64,000 bases of DNA. Origin: Ciona savignyi (taxonomy: Eukaryota > Chordata > Ascidiacea > Phlebobranchia > Cionidae). The DNA lies in NCBI GenBank assembly GCA_000149265.1, contig CH003416.1, forward strand, positions 817,446-881,445, written 5' to 3'. Below are positions 24,501 through 36,200 of this stretch, one piece after another. The number at the start of each line of letters is the position of its first letter. Positions within the stretch are counted from its first letter, which is position 1. The notes below the pieces were generated by a model that was not told the DNA's origin, ran no database searches, and worked only from the letters and a program-made list of their open reading frames with translations. A program made the position numbers and the translations under genes.

Positions 24501-25652
24501 TAGGCCTGTCTGCCAACGTCCTCCTCTGAGAAATCTGACAATAAACAGGAGATTCCGAGTAAAGTATGCAAATTCTGGAATGGTAAGTGCTAACGGTTTT
24601 AGCCATTTAACTTAACTGCGAAAACTGAAGGAAAAAAAGAACAACAAAACGCCCTAAATAAACAATTCACACGCATAAAATCAAAGAGATTGGTCACAAA
24701 ATCGACAATATTATAGCAATTAGCATTGAAATACAAAACAACGTCTTACTTGTCAATTCAAGAACATCGTTTAAACTGTATTTCCCGTCCAATAATGATA
24801 TATTCCTTAATAAGCCGAAATGAAGTTCATCCATTTCAGTTACAATATAAGCTCGTAGGCAATACAGTACGTTATTAGCAGTTTTGTATACTATTGTACA
24901 GCATGCTAAATGTTCAACGGTTTGTAACTTATTATCAAGAGCGGCTATAGAGAATGAGTATATACAGGCGGGTTCATCGAGAGTTTATAATCTCGCAAAT
25001 TTATTTGATTGCCACTCTGGCGGTTTAATTCGTGATAAAAAATAGTGTGGCAATCAGCAATACAATACTTCCCGCTATATTGTACGAATTTGCAAACGTT
25101 TGCATCTGTGCATACTTTTTACAATCGAAAGTAATGGAAATGTTTTATACATTCGTAGAGTGAGAAGCGTGTAAAAGTCATCTGCAACTGTCTGTATGTA
25201 AAATGTGCAGATTGCAGTAGTTGATTTTAAGTTTCACTTAATATTCATTGTAAAATTCGAAACGAATTTTTAAAAATTGTACAACAAAAAAGTATAAAGG
25301 CGATGTCCAGTAGAATAGCCAGCAACACTTTCATAAGTTACAAAAGAAATACGTTTCTCAATTTTTATTAAATTTCCAACTTAAAATGGTGAAATGTTTT
25401 GCAATCGACAAAAGCGAATCATTTTAGTGACTCTCAACTTAATACTGCGAATTCATGCCAAAATATATGACGTTATTGTCAAGTAAACAACTTCAGAATG
25501 GCGAGGTATTTTTAGAATTATAACCGCCGACCAAGATCACGAACAAAATTCAAAACGAAAACATCTGCTAAGATAATGCACTGCACTTTCCTTATGTAAA
25601 TCAGTTGAACAATATACTCACCGTTTTCCTCAATGTTTTCGAAGTAGTTCAT
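18501..25652 (-). CDS. Rhodopsin-class (class A) GPCR, peptide-receptor-like, 9 exons
   Basis: Exons in transcript order: 25652-25622, 23828-23651, 22157-21995, 21193-21095, 20737-20596, 19909-19850, ~19612-19465, 19157-19001, 18686-18501; about 387 aa. TM1 is in exon 2, TM2 (LQLAIADSLFLAMLPF) and TM3 in exon 3. DRYVAIVHP opens exon 4. TM4 spans exons 4-5 (LAVWVLAIAVSIPLFVW), TM5 is exon 7, and TM6 (VSLVLMFLVCWMPYNIV, CWxP) and TM7 (YLNSMINPVLYTFLG, NPxxY) are in exon 9. LPF in TM2, IVHP after DRY and NPVLY recall the somatostatin/opioid/galanin/chemokine branch; the ligand is unknown. ECL2 is unusually long (~60 aa) with CKC and further Cys. The ICL3 is long and basic/Ser-rich. The exon 6/7 junction is uncertain: the best acceptor (19620-19621) is out of frame, while AG seven bases on (cacgag) keeps frame. 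The tail ends almost directly after TM7 (FLGRFV) unless an extra 3' exon exists. A 3' splice site lies 8 bases before the ATG. Confidence 0.88.
23290..23530. repeat. Dispersed CT-rich repeat, copy 1
   Basis: It has the TTTATTTTAGTGTG(C/A)AGTTTTC segment, followed by CCTTTTT-CCCCTT, and preceded by CTAACTCC/AACCCTA-like pyrimidine-rich sequence. The same order appears at about 58600-58830. No terminal repeats or coding content were identified. Located in the GPCR intron between exons 2 and 3. Confidence 0.5.
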
Positions 25653-27104
25653 TTTGCAGCCTGTATATACTTATTATTTAAAATGCTATAGGAGCCCAGA
25701 CCAAATCAACCTGTTGGCAAAACAATAAACAAATGCTGTGATCTATACCTACCGCTTCTCACTCAGGTAAACAGTGGGATGTGTGTTTCACGCAACCGGT
25801 GCCGTTTGCGGTGCTTCCATTTCCTGCTCCAATGGAAAGCAAGCTTCGTTTGCTGTCTTCCAAGCTGGTTGATTTATTTAACCGAAATGACACTTGATAT
25901 ATGCAAGCACATCCTATTTCTGCCGTTCTTTAAAAACAACATTATGCGTTTAATCACAATTACAATTAAGAATTATATTAATTACTCACTGTTGGTTTCG
26001 TTGTAAACAGTAATGAGAATAATACTCATTCCTACCTTAATGAGTATAGTAACTAATGTCATAAAAACATTTAAGTTATGAATATTTTCCACGGGTGTAA
26101 GCAACAATATAGATGCTAAGATGCTGTCGTTATGCGAATACTGATCAGGCAGATTACGTTAGGCTCAGGTGACGTTTATTTTGGCCTTTGGGTTAAGAGA
26201 TTGACCATTAAGTGTAGGCTGAATGTTATGTTCAGAGTTTTGATTTCTTACCACACAAATCGTTGTCGTTAGGACAATATTAATATGACATTTCATCACA
26301 TCTCCTCCGCGGTGACGTGCCAGCGATTGTTTACTTAGCTTGGTGAGTTAGTGCGTTGTCTTTAAGCCGAAGAGTTCGAAACTAGTCGCCAAAGTTTCGC
26401 TTGTGACATTGGGCAAGGCACTTAGTGGACATTGCCTAAACCCAGAGGATTGATGGGTTATAACAAATTTAAGAAAAATCTCAATTATATACAAAATACA
26501 TATAGTTCCGGTAACCCAACAATAGCCACGAGGTAATTTAACGATTGCCCATGTGATATACCAGTGTAGTAGGTGTGAGGTAAATTACTGATTCCTAGCG
26601 GCGCCTATTGCTGTATGGCAACACCTACAGACTTAAAATTATTTATATTCGGGTTGTTTATAGCTAGGTGCCTTTAAGCCTTCTACCAAAAAAAAATTCT
26701 CGGCTGTATATGTCCTTTTAGGAGAAGACGTTTGGCTATGCGGTTTCCATAAAAAAAAGTTTTAAAGACTCTTTACAAAAAAACACAAATAGCCATTTGA
26801 ACAGTTGTTTTTCCTGCCTGGTAGTCCACGCGCCAGAGGGCACGGTCGGTGGTCGAATGGTTAGCGGCACTGACTTATACATACGCATAATTTACAAAAA
26901 AAAACGGACCTAGTAAGTGACCCACTGGCAATAATATTTAAATAAAAAGTATTTTTAAGTTAAGAAACCTTTATTAGAACGAAACAACTGGTGTAGGGGT
27001 TTGGTGTTTATCGATTGTTAGACTGGGAAATTTTAAAACATATATTCTACCATATAATTTTGGAATTTCTCCAAATGTAGCTTAGATCATAGGTATTAAA
27101 TGTT
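25653..27104. other. Intergenic between the GPCR and the palindromic transposon
   Basis: Upstream region of the - strand GPCR, containing one SINE copy (26334-26560, listed separately). No other gene or terminal-repeat element was recognised. Confidence 0.6.
26334..26560 (+). repeat. tRNA-derived SINE copy A
   Basis: The head reads TTAGCTTGGTGAGTTAGTGCG (box A-like, quoted as two parts TTAGCTTGGTGAG and TTAGTGCG), then GAGTTCGAAACTAGTCGC (box B-like). The body follows in family order: GGCAAGGCACTTAGTGGACA, then TTGCCTAAACCCA, then GGTAACCCAACAATAG, then ACGATTGCCCATG. Tail is truncated. Confidence 0.7.
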
Positions 27105-27108
27105 TTAA

Positions 27109-27690
27109 AGGGGAACTGAAGTAAATTTTAAGAATATCTTAATAAATAGAAAAAAATACGCTGATTTCAAAAATCAAATCAGTTTCTTCCAATATTTTTT
27201 GGTTAAAGAGTTATGAGCAAATATGTATTTCATTTTATGTTAGGGGATTTCCCGTATTACGTCACTGACGTTGTTGACATTTCGTGCCTATATGCATTGT
27301 ATACAATCATGTGTCAGTTTAGAGGTGAATTAGTAACGGAAGCGCCTGCAGGAGCGTTGTATTTTCGTTTTTATTATGGAGACTTAGCATAACACTTGTC
27401 ATATAGCCTTACTGAACCAATGTACATGGTGACAGCTTACTTTAAGCGCGGTCATTAAGGCCTGCACGGTCCTGGACCTAAGCTGAATGCTGAGGTATAC
27501 AGGTCTCGTATTTAAATGACTTTAGAATAATAAGTCTTCGCAATTTATATCATAAATAATAAAAGTGAAAACAGAACAAGAAAACTATAACAGAATGCAT
27601 TAAACTGTAACTGCCAGCAATTTATAGAAATAAACCAGCCATTAGGCAAAGGCTAGACTATGCGGTGGGAAAAGTCTATTTCTTTCATGG
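27109..27690 (+). repeat. Left long terminal inverted repeat of the Kolobok-like element
   Basis: It pairs with 28868-29449 on the other strand. Shared blocks can be followed continuously from AGGGGAACTGAAG through TACGTCACTGACGTTGTTGA and CGCCTGCAGGAGCGTTGTAT to AGTCTATTTCTTTCATG. Confidence 0.85.
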
Positions 27691-28011
27691 TTTACCTTGG
27701 TTGTTTGTATAATGTTTTGCTGTTGTGTATGTGGTGCATTTAATGTCTGCTGTTATTGAAACTGAGCATTAGCCTACTGGTTGAGAATACCACTTATTGC
27801 AAAAACCAGTTAATCCACAGTTGAGTAGCTGATGTGTAGTCTGACAATAAGTACACAGCAAGCACTCAGATAAGTAAGTGAAGAATATATATAATAGATC
27901 TTTACTTAACTACCCAAATAAGTTAATAAGAATATACTACATTTCTAATTTAGTTCTTTTTATTAGATATTGTAAAATGCCTAAAGTTAAGCCACTGAGA
28001 AGGAAGGAAGA

Positions 28012-28392
28012 GTGATTGGAGCATATTGTTTTGCTCCAGGATGTACAAATTCCTATTACAGCACACGAAATTCCAATCCACCTGTGCTCTTCCATCGATT
28101 TCCTCACAACGACAAAAAACGGTTGAAGCAATGGATACAACAATGCAAGCGTTCTAAACTACCTGGAAAAAGAACCGCAGTGTGTAGTGCACATATTTGT
28201 GACAAGGATTATCATAGTAAAATTGTATTTGACTCCAATGGAGTAGCCAAGATGATGAAAACAAACCACTTGAAAAATACAGTTCCAACAATTTTAAATG
28301 TTTCTGATTATGATTTTAAACATAGTGATCAACCCAGTACATCAAGTGCAACTTCAAGAACTTCTTTATCCAAGCAGATAATTGAAAAATAA
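28012..28392 (+). CDS. THAP-domain ORF inside the transposon (C2CH zinc finger)
   Basis: The ORF reads YCFAPGCTNSYY, then VLFHRFPHNDKKRLKQWIQQ, RTAVCSAHICDKDY and NTVPTILNV. That is a full THAP module: C-x4-C, about 40 residues, C-x2-H, then the closing x-VPTI box. THAP domains bind transposon ends or host promoters. No in-frame ATG precedes it: the frame is open from about 27991. An ATG at 27976 (MPKVKPLRRKEE) lies in another frame and its frame ends at a TGA at 28012, so the copy is either started by a spliced exon or damaged. After the THAP only a short Ser/Thr-rich tail follows, so no transposase catalytic part is present. It overlaps the 3' end of the - strand ORF by 64 bp. Confidence 0.75.
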   Translation: MIGAYCFAPGCTNSYYSTRNSNPPVLFHRFPHNDKKRLKQWIQQCKRSKLPGKRTAVCSAHICDKDYHSKIVFDSNGVAKMMKTNHLKNTVPTILNVSDYDFKHSDQPSTSSATSRTSLSKQIIEK

Positions 28393-28688
28393 GGGCTTTT
28401 AGTAATGCAAGTCCAGTCTGGCATTATTTTGTGCACAAATGCATGTACATTCATGCAGCATAAACATTCTTGCGGTATGTCCATAAGAATACAGTTTTTG
28501 CAACGGCACCAAGTCATGTCAATAGGTAATGTTTCTAAATAAACATTTTCTTCTATGGGGCTTGCATCTTCAAAGATACTTTCAGACGTTTTCCTTGGTT
28601 CAAACGCACATGACTAAATTTGTGTTGTTTTATTGTGTACAATAAAACTTCTTTCATCCATGCCAGAATGTTGAAAACTGTCATCCAT
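28329..28688 (-). pseudogene. ORF with P2X7 C-terminal ('ballast')-like zinc-binding domain inside the transposon
   Basis: On the - strand, from ATG 28688 to TGA 28329-28331, one frame reads a short leader (MDDSFQHSGMDERSF), an acidic linker, then TWCRCKNCILMDIPQECLCC, then DWTCITKSPYFSIICLDKEV and LEVALDVLG. The order WCxCxxC ... PxExxCLCC ... CIT ... F ... CL ... VL matches the cytosolic C-terminal zinc-binding domain of P2X7 (Pfam P2RX7_C, recalled WCQCGSC ... CLEELCC ... ACITTSELF). There is one in-frame TAG (28614-28616, codon 25) between leader and domain, so either a small intron removes it or the copy is inactive. No P2X channel part is present. It is convergent with the THAP ORF and entirely between the inverted repeats. 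Confidence 0.6.
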
Positions 28689-28867
28689 TTTAGTGTTACA
28701 ACATTAACTTAAATTTACTCTAGAAATGAAGAAAACAAAAGAAATTTGTTAAAACTTCTATGCATATGTATACCAAATCTCTCACACTCTCAGTTTGTAG
28801 CCTAGGGGTTGATAACAACATTGCTAGTCTATGTTGCAGATTATGGCTATATATTGAAAAGCAACAA

Positions 28868-29449
28868 TCATGAAAGAAATAGGCTGTTCCCACCGCATAG
28901 TCTGATCTTTGATTGATGGCTGGTTTATTTCTATAAATTGCTGGCAGTTACAGTTTACTGCCTCCTGTTCTAGGTTTCTTGTTCTGTTTTCACTTCTATG
29001 ATTTATGATATAAATTGCTAAGACTTATTATTCTAAAGTCATTTAAATACGAGACCTGTATACCTCAGCATTCAGCTTAGGTCCAGGATCGTGCAGGCCT
29101 GAATGAGCGCGCTTAAGGTAAGCTGTCACGCAGGTACATTGGTTCAGTTAGGCTATATGACAAGTGTTATGCTAAGTCTCCATAAAAAAACAAAAATACA
29201 ACGCTCCTGCAGGCGCTTATGTTACTAATTCACCTATAAACTGGCACATGATTGTATATAATGCATATAGGCACGAAATCTCAACAACGTCAGTGACGTA
29301 ATACGGGAAATCCCCTAACATAAAATAAAATGCATATTTGCTCATAACTCTTTAACAAAAAAATATTGGAAGAAACTGATTTGATTTTTGAAATCAGCGT
29401 ATTGTTTTCCATTTATTAAGATATTCTTAAAATTTACTTCAGTTCCCCT
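28868..29449 (-). repeat. Right long terminal inverted repeat of the Kolobok-like element
   Basis: Inverse partner of 27109-27690, differing by scattered substitutions and small indels. The left arm has a few bases more or less at homopolymers, so arm boundaries are accurate to about 10 bp. Confidence 0.85.
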
Positions 29450-29453
29450 TTAA

Positions 29454-30213
29454 CATTTAATATTAATTGATTTTTGTAGTTCACCATTATGCTGACCGTC
29501 TTTTTTCTAATTGTGCTATATTACAAATAAGTGTAAAGCTTTGTAATCACCACGTGGGAAAGAAAGTAAAGAAAACATAGGTTGAGTGTATGTCATCCTT
29601 ATCATCAGTGGTTGTAACATAAAATAACACCAAAAATAATATCCACGCTGCTCGTTGTAAGCCACCAATAATATAAATTGAATATATTCTAATGACCTGC
29701 CTAGATCGTGCATAACGGCCTATATATATTAGTCGATTATACCATACGAGTAGCTTATAGAGGCATATCATTTCCTAAGTAGGACGATTTGGAAATACCA
29801 GCAATTATAATTAAGCAAATATGAAAGTCAAACAAGAATTGTCACTAGCTATAATCGTTTTCTTCATACAAGTTGTTTCGCGTTTAAAAGAATAATTTTA
29901 TTTTATCCTGTAATCACGGTGTATAAGGAGTAGGAAATTAAATGAGTAATTGACAGTGTTGTATACTTAAATAGTGTAAATTACCTTTCCAGGCGTTAGA
30001 ATAGCCCGAGGTTAAGAATTATTTCGGCAAGAATTAATTACTCAAGTGACATATAAGATCTAGTATCTTGGCCGACGAAGTTACTTTCAGATGAAAAGCA
30101 TAATTGCTGTGTCACGTAACCAAAAGGCTAGCTATCTGAAAGTAAATTTGTACAAAACCAGTCTAACCCACGTAAATGTACATTTATAGAAGTAGGCATA
30201 GAAAGGTTAAATC
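29454..30213. other. Upstream region of the sushi/Cys-rich gene
   Basis: 760 bases between the transposon and the signal-peptide exon. AG sites at about 30190-30203 could receive a leader. No gene or repeat was recognised. Confidence 0.5.
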
Positions 30214-33200
30214 ATGCTGCTCAAAGTTGCTCTCTTAATAAGTTTAGCCACATTCTCAGCTCCACTTTCCATTGGTAAGTTCTTTTTAATCATCGTATAT
30301 TCCATTTAAAAGTGCAGAACTAATTTTGTTTTCGGACGTAATTATCTCATGAGTTACGAATACTTCAAATAATAAAAGTACCAAATGGGTATTTCCCGTG
30401 TTAAGCATAAAAAGTTTTACTTTAACACGAGTTTCAGAAATCGGTTAAAAAATGTATGACGCTAGACCAAATGTAGTTTTAACCACATAACCGCTTGCCC
30501 CCTTAGCAGCATACTGTTCTCCGCTCTATCTAAGAAAACCAGATACCTGCGTAGTTTATCATATAAGAAAACACGATATAAAATTTTAAAATCTAATTAT
30601 TTACCCAGGGTTAAAGTATCTTGGTTATTTCCAGGATCTTTTAAATATTAGAAAAGAATGATATTACTTCAAGTTGCAGATGATAGTTTGATATATGTTT
30701 TATTTTATTAATGCCACTCGAATAAAAAAACGACCGATGAAACGTCAACATTAAAAAACATAAAATTGGAAAAAGGCAACATTGTTGTAATGATTGTAAT
30801 AAAAAAGTTGGAACTGTGCTGTCATTGGACCTTAAGCAATGTCGTGTTTGTTTAGAAAGGGTGTGTTCATTTCATTAAAATACTGGATTTAAGTAGGCCT
30901 ACTGCTCATTAATTGCAGTGCACAAGCAAGTGTAGCAATTACTTGACTACAATCGGTCTTAATGCAAATATTAAGCTTACGCCTAAATGTATAAATATGT
31001 CCGCCCGCTTAGCTTGGTTGATTAGTGCGTTGCCTTTCGGACTTAAAACTGGTCTTCAGCTAGTTGGTTGTGTGGCAAATCACATTATTACCATGTGGTA
31101 ACGCCACTTCCATTTTTCCATTTACGGGGATAAAACATTGATATCCTATTCTCCTCATTGGTTCAACACCTAAATATATTATTATTGGTACAGTTCCATA
31201 TCTACAATGCCGTCCGTTGGTGAGCAGTTTGGAATTTGTTACTTTTCGGTTCTATTGCAATGGCAATAGCATTGGTTCTGTGTGTTTCATTTTTTGTCCT
31301 CGTGGGCAAACACATTATGGGATTCGACAGACCAGGTGTTCTCACACTGGGGAATGGCAACCATCCCGCCAAACAACTCCAACTGGGTGCAGAAGTAAGA
31401 CAAATATAAGAATATTTTTTAAGTTGAATTAGGTGTGACAGGATAGGAAAATCACATTTATCCCTGGTAATGGTGAATTGAAAGGGGCACTATAAAACAG
31501 GCAATCGTTAGCTTATCTTAATTTGTGGATTGAATATTTTCCGTCAAACGTACTATCGATAACCACAATGTATTTCATCATGTCTTATCAATTTTATGCT
31601 GCTTAATTATTCTTTACATTACATTACTTACTTCCTAACAAAATATATTTAAAACGTATTTATAGACAAAGTGGTATTCAAAAAGACAAAAATATATATG
31701 TATAAAAGCATGAACAAAAGTTTTTATGAGATTTATGTGTATAATTTTTTCTTGTACATAAATTAAGGTAGTTATATTTAATTAAATATTTAAAGATGAT
31801 CTATAATATGTCGCTTGATGATCTATAATATGTCGCTATAATCTGCTTTTTTAGACTTAAAGCTTTGCATAAAATAGGCATTATTATCTGGTAATTATGA
31901 ATAATTTTTTGTCTATCTTTAAAAATACACTGAGTAAAATTATTATTACTGTTTTGTTTGGATAATCTATATGTGTGCCAAATTTTATACATATTAGACT
32001 ATGTAAGGTATGTAATTGTTGATTTAAAAATTAAATCACCCCTTAATAGACACATCATTATATTTAATATCATATAATAGGTAGTAGTTTAACTGGTTTT
32101 AATTGTATGTGACTTGACGTGTCTTAGCCACTGTCTATGAGGTAATGTATTTGGTCATGACTGTTAGTAAAAAATAATACATTTATTTGCGTTTTGAGAC
32201 CACTAGTACTTGCAATATCAAAGTAATTTTTATTTTTATGATATTAATTTTTATGATAAATTAAGAATTCTTTTTATATCCTAGGTGAATCCTCGCAATG
32301 CATACCATTCAGTGAACCTGTGCAGTTTCTGTACAGTTGCACCAACGGCAACTATGTCGACTCAGTGTGCACCATTTATTGTGCAGATGGCTACCAGTTA
32401 AATGAAGGGGGATTAACGCAAACTGTATGCGGAGCAAACCGACATTGGATTTACTCTCCATCTCAAACGCGTTGTATTCCTGGTATAACCATAGCTGTAC
32501 TTTACATGTTGTATCACTTTTTTTATTTTAGTAGTTAAAATTTTAAAAACATCTCATTATTATTTCCAAGGGGTAGGACCGGTACTGTTATATCCCTGGT
32601 AAACTGCCATATTGTTTTTGTACCAACAGTTTTCAGAGCTTTTGCAGTGACTTTTGAATAATAAAATAATATCGCTCTACTATGTTTTAGGGACAATTAC
32701 TAAGCTGAACCATTGTTTGTGTCACAGTACCCACCCAATGCCCACCTTTACCCACAAATGTAGTCTACACGTCATCTTGTACTGATGGTAGAAATTCTGG
32801 ATCTGTTTGTCGTTTCCAATGCCCTGCAAATCAAGTAATGTCTGGAACAAGTCATTCCACTTGTGGAAGAGATGGGCAATGGAGTCCACGTATTGATATA
32901 CAATGTTCAGGTATTTTTCACATTTTTGCATAAAAATTTATTATTTATAACAAATAAGTGGACTTATATTTTTTATGATACAAATTACTTGATGGATAGT
33001 GATTTTTGTAACTTACATTTTCTAGTGCCCTGCGAACTAGACGATATAACACCATGCTTTGCACCGCCGTGTCTAACGGCACGTTGCCCTGCCTTTCCCA
33101 ATGCTGTGTGTCAGGATAACTATTGTGGGGGTTGCAACTTTAAGTTCTTTGTCAACGGAGTCGAAAAGTCAAGAGAGGAATGTATTGTGCAAGGTGAAAT

Positions 33201-36200
33201 GTCCCGATTATATACAACAAGCCTGACATAACTCCAATAACCGACTGTGGTAATCTGGGTATTACTAATGTTATAATGAACTTGGTTGTTTACCCATAAT
33301 ATTAAGATTAGGTATCCTATCCTGTTGTGTTAGTGGTAAATAGGGCTGCAACGATACTTTAAAAAAAATATTATTAATCGCCGGTCATGTATGATGATAA
33401 TCGCATTTATAGTTAGTAAACATGGGGATTTCCCAAAATCTAAACTAAACGTCTTTAAAGGATTAAAATGTGTTTCTTGATGACAATAAAACTACTAAAA
33501 CTTGTAAGTAAAATTAACCTTATATCTAATATTTTGCAATAAACATAAAAACCGATCTGTAAAACCTAACTGTGCTTTATAAATACTGAAGAAATAAGCC
33601 ATTTATTTTTTGTCAGTTTAAGCTAAAAGTTTACCACATGCCAATAAGTGTACAGTGTGTAAATATTTAGTTTCCAAAGTTTATCTAGAAACTTTTATTA
33701 CACAAAACACAATTCACACATTCATTGTTTGATTGTCAATGTAATGGGTGCGAGGTAATCTTATGATTGCCTGTGTGGTAACGCCACTTTGTGTTTTTTC
33801 ATTCGAGGAGATAAACAATAACTATCCTTTCCTGTCCTATGACAATATAGCTATATTTGTAGCTTGACACAAGGGTGCTTTCTGATTTTAAGTATTAATG
33901 TACCGTATTTCTAGGTGTTATGTTCTTTACTAACACTGACAAATCATATGTGAGTGGCGACTCGACCACTTGGCTCTCCAGTCTAAGAATGAAATAACTC
34001 CTGATTCAAAATAGTTTGCCCACCCCTGCCCAAGATGCAGTTTTATGCAAAGTTTACCTGATAAATTAATGTGTCTGTGGTAAGATAATCCCGATACGCA
34101 GTTATTAGCATCGTAGCTAAGTGGTATGGATAGTATCGCGATTATTAATATATCGTTGCAGCCCAAGTAATAATTTTATAAAACAATGGTTTTTTCGACA
34201 GATCCCAGCTGTTTACTTTCGACCTTACAACCCTGCAGTGTTAATTATCGCTGCAACATGTTATCATGTCCACAACACCCGCTTGCAGTGTGCAAGGAAT
34301 GTGGGTGCACTCCAAAGTTTTATGACCCCACAACATTAGAAGAAATTCAATGCGGATGTAAGTCTACCTTTTTGGGGGTTAATTATTTAGACCTTCTCAT
34401 TTATAAATAACAGTAGCCCGAAATAACAAAGTTTCTACAATGAAGTTTATCAAGTTTTAATAAATTTACACAACAAAATGTTTTTTTTGGGGGAAAAATA
34501 TTCCAAAAACCTATTAATATATATATGACATTGAAGCTTACAGTTTTTATACTTTTATCACAGCATCTGTCCAATGCCCACATTTACCCACAAATGTAGT
34601 CTACACGTCATCTTGTACTGATGGTAGAAATGCTGGATCTGTTTGTCGTTTCCAATGTCCTGCAAATCAAATAATGTCTGGAACAAGTCATTCCACTTGT
34701 GGAAGATATGGGCAATGGAGTCCACGTATTGATACCCAATGCTCAGGTATTTTTTTCTGTATATGTTTTATTATGCTTATTAGTAGTATTAAATTTGTTA
34801 AACCAAGTTTTAATTTTTAATATATACCAATGGACCCTGGATGTTGCGGTATCCAATACAAAACTGTAAACCTTAAATTCCTGTGGAAAGATAGTATAGG
34901 ATATTAATATTTATCCCTTCAATGGCAGTATGCAATGGGTGTTATAACACTTCATCAGGTTATATCGCACACACCTTTCGGTTACCAGATCCATTGCAAT
35001 ATGTTGTGTGTAATTAAGATATTTGTTCTATTTAACACTAACACCTATTATTTCACTGGGTACAGGAAGTAAGTACATTGCCCAAAGACACAACAAGCGA
35101 GCGACCATTTCCAATCTTGCAATCAGTCGACTGAGAGGCAGCGCACTTACCAACCAAGACATTCTTGGCTAACATTAAGTTACGAGACACCTTTATTCTA
35201 TTAAAATATCTTTTTTTTTTTTTTTTTGTAGTGTCGTGCAAGCCTGGTGATGTCGTTACACCATGCTTTGTATCCCCGTGTCTATCTGCACGTTGCCCTG
35301 CCTTTCCCAATGCTGTGTGTCAGGATAACTACTGTGGGGGTTGCAACTTTAAGTTCTTTGTCAACGGAGTGGAAAAGTCAAGAGAAGAATGTATAGTGCA
35401 AGGTAAGTTGTCAAGTAATGTATTTATAATCATGTTGGTTGTTTAAATTCCTTTGTGAAAGACAAAGAAACAACAAACAAATACTCAGCAATAAAATTGT
35501 AGAACCAATAGAAATAAGAAAGAACAAAGAAACAGCACACTGCAATTTAAGAGCACATATTAATAGTAATCTAGTTAATAATAGGATAGCAAACCTGGTA
35601 TTTTTATTTAAATAGTATGTTTATTTGGATAAAAATCCTTTAATTCATTTTGTTCACTTGTCAAGGGGTGTTCTGCTCAGTTGTGCCTATGGGCAAAACA
35701 CCTTTTAATTGCAATGTGTTTAATCAAATATTGAATACATTGCAATAGTTGGCCTCTATCCACAACTTCCATTATTGTATAACTATTCACTTCTGTGTTA
35801 CATCTTTTTTAGATCCAAGCTGCCCAACAAATGTCCGATGCGCAGATGTTTGTGGGGCACGTACGTGTTCTAACCATGTTAACGCCGTGTGCAAAATGTG
35901 CGGATGCAGTCCAAGGTTTTACCACTTTCAAACTTTAGCACAAGTTACTTGCACAGGTATTATTTTGGATATAAAGATGAGTTAATGCTTTTACTGTAAT
36001 TTCACAAGCAACACTGGTTCTTAATCATATGATTTTTAGTTTATTTTGTAATAAAATAATATTTATTTTTTGAGCAATTTGTTGTTAATTTATAATTTTA
36101 TTTAATTATTTCTAATGGTGTACCCGGCTTTTAATTTTAAAAAGGTTTTCATGAGAATGCTAACTGTGACTTGATTCATAAAATTAAGCTGGATTACTAT

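Larger units (their letters stand above)
27109..29449. mobile_element. Kolobok-like DNA transposon with ~580-bp inverted repeats, flanked by TTAA
   Basis: The 2341-bp element begins AGGGGAACTGAAGTAAATTT and ends with its inverse. TTAA sits exactly on both sides (27105-27108 and 29450-29453). The inverted repeats run from each end to about 27690 and 28868, ~580 bp each and highly similar by eye, so the element is a large palindrome around a ~1.2-kb core. TTAA target sites, TTAAAGGGGAAC-type ends and an internal THAP-domain ORF match the Kolobok/T2 superfamily (known for TTAA TSDs and THAP-bearing transposases). I see no DDE catalytic domain, so the copy is probably non-autonomous. piggyBac also uses TTAA but lacks THAP. 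Confidence 0.8.

Noticed and set aside
26820-26875. tRNA-like start GGTGGTCGAATGGTTAGCGGC
   Set aside because: A box A resemblance only; no anticodon arm or box B follows before a poly-A-like stretch. Not a tRNA gene; perhaps a SINE or tRNA fragment.
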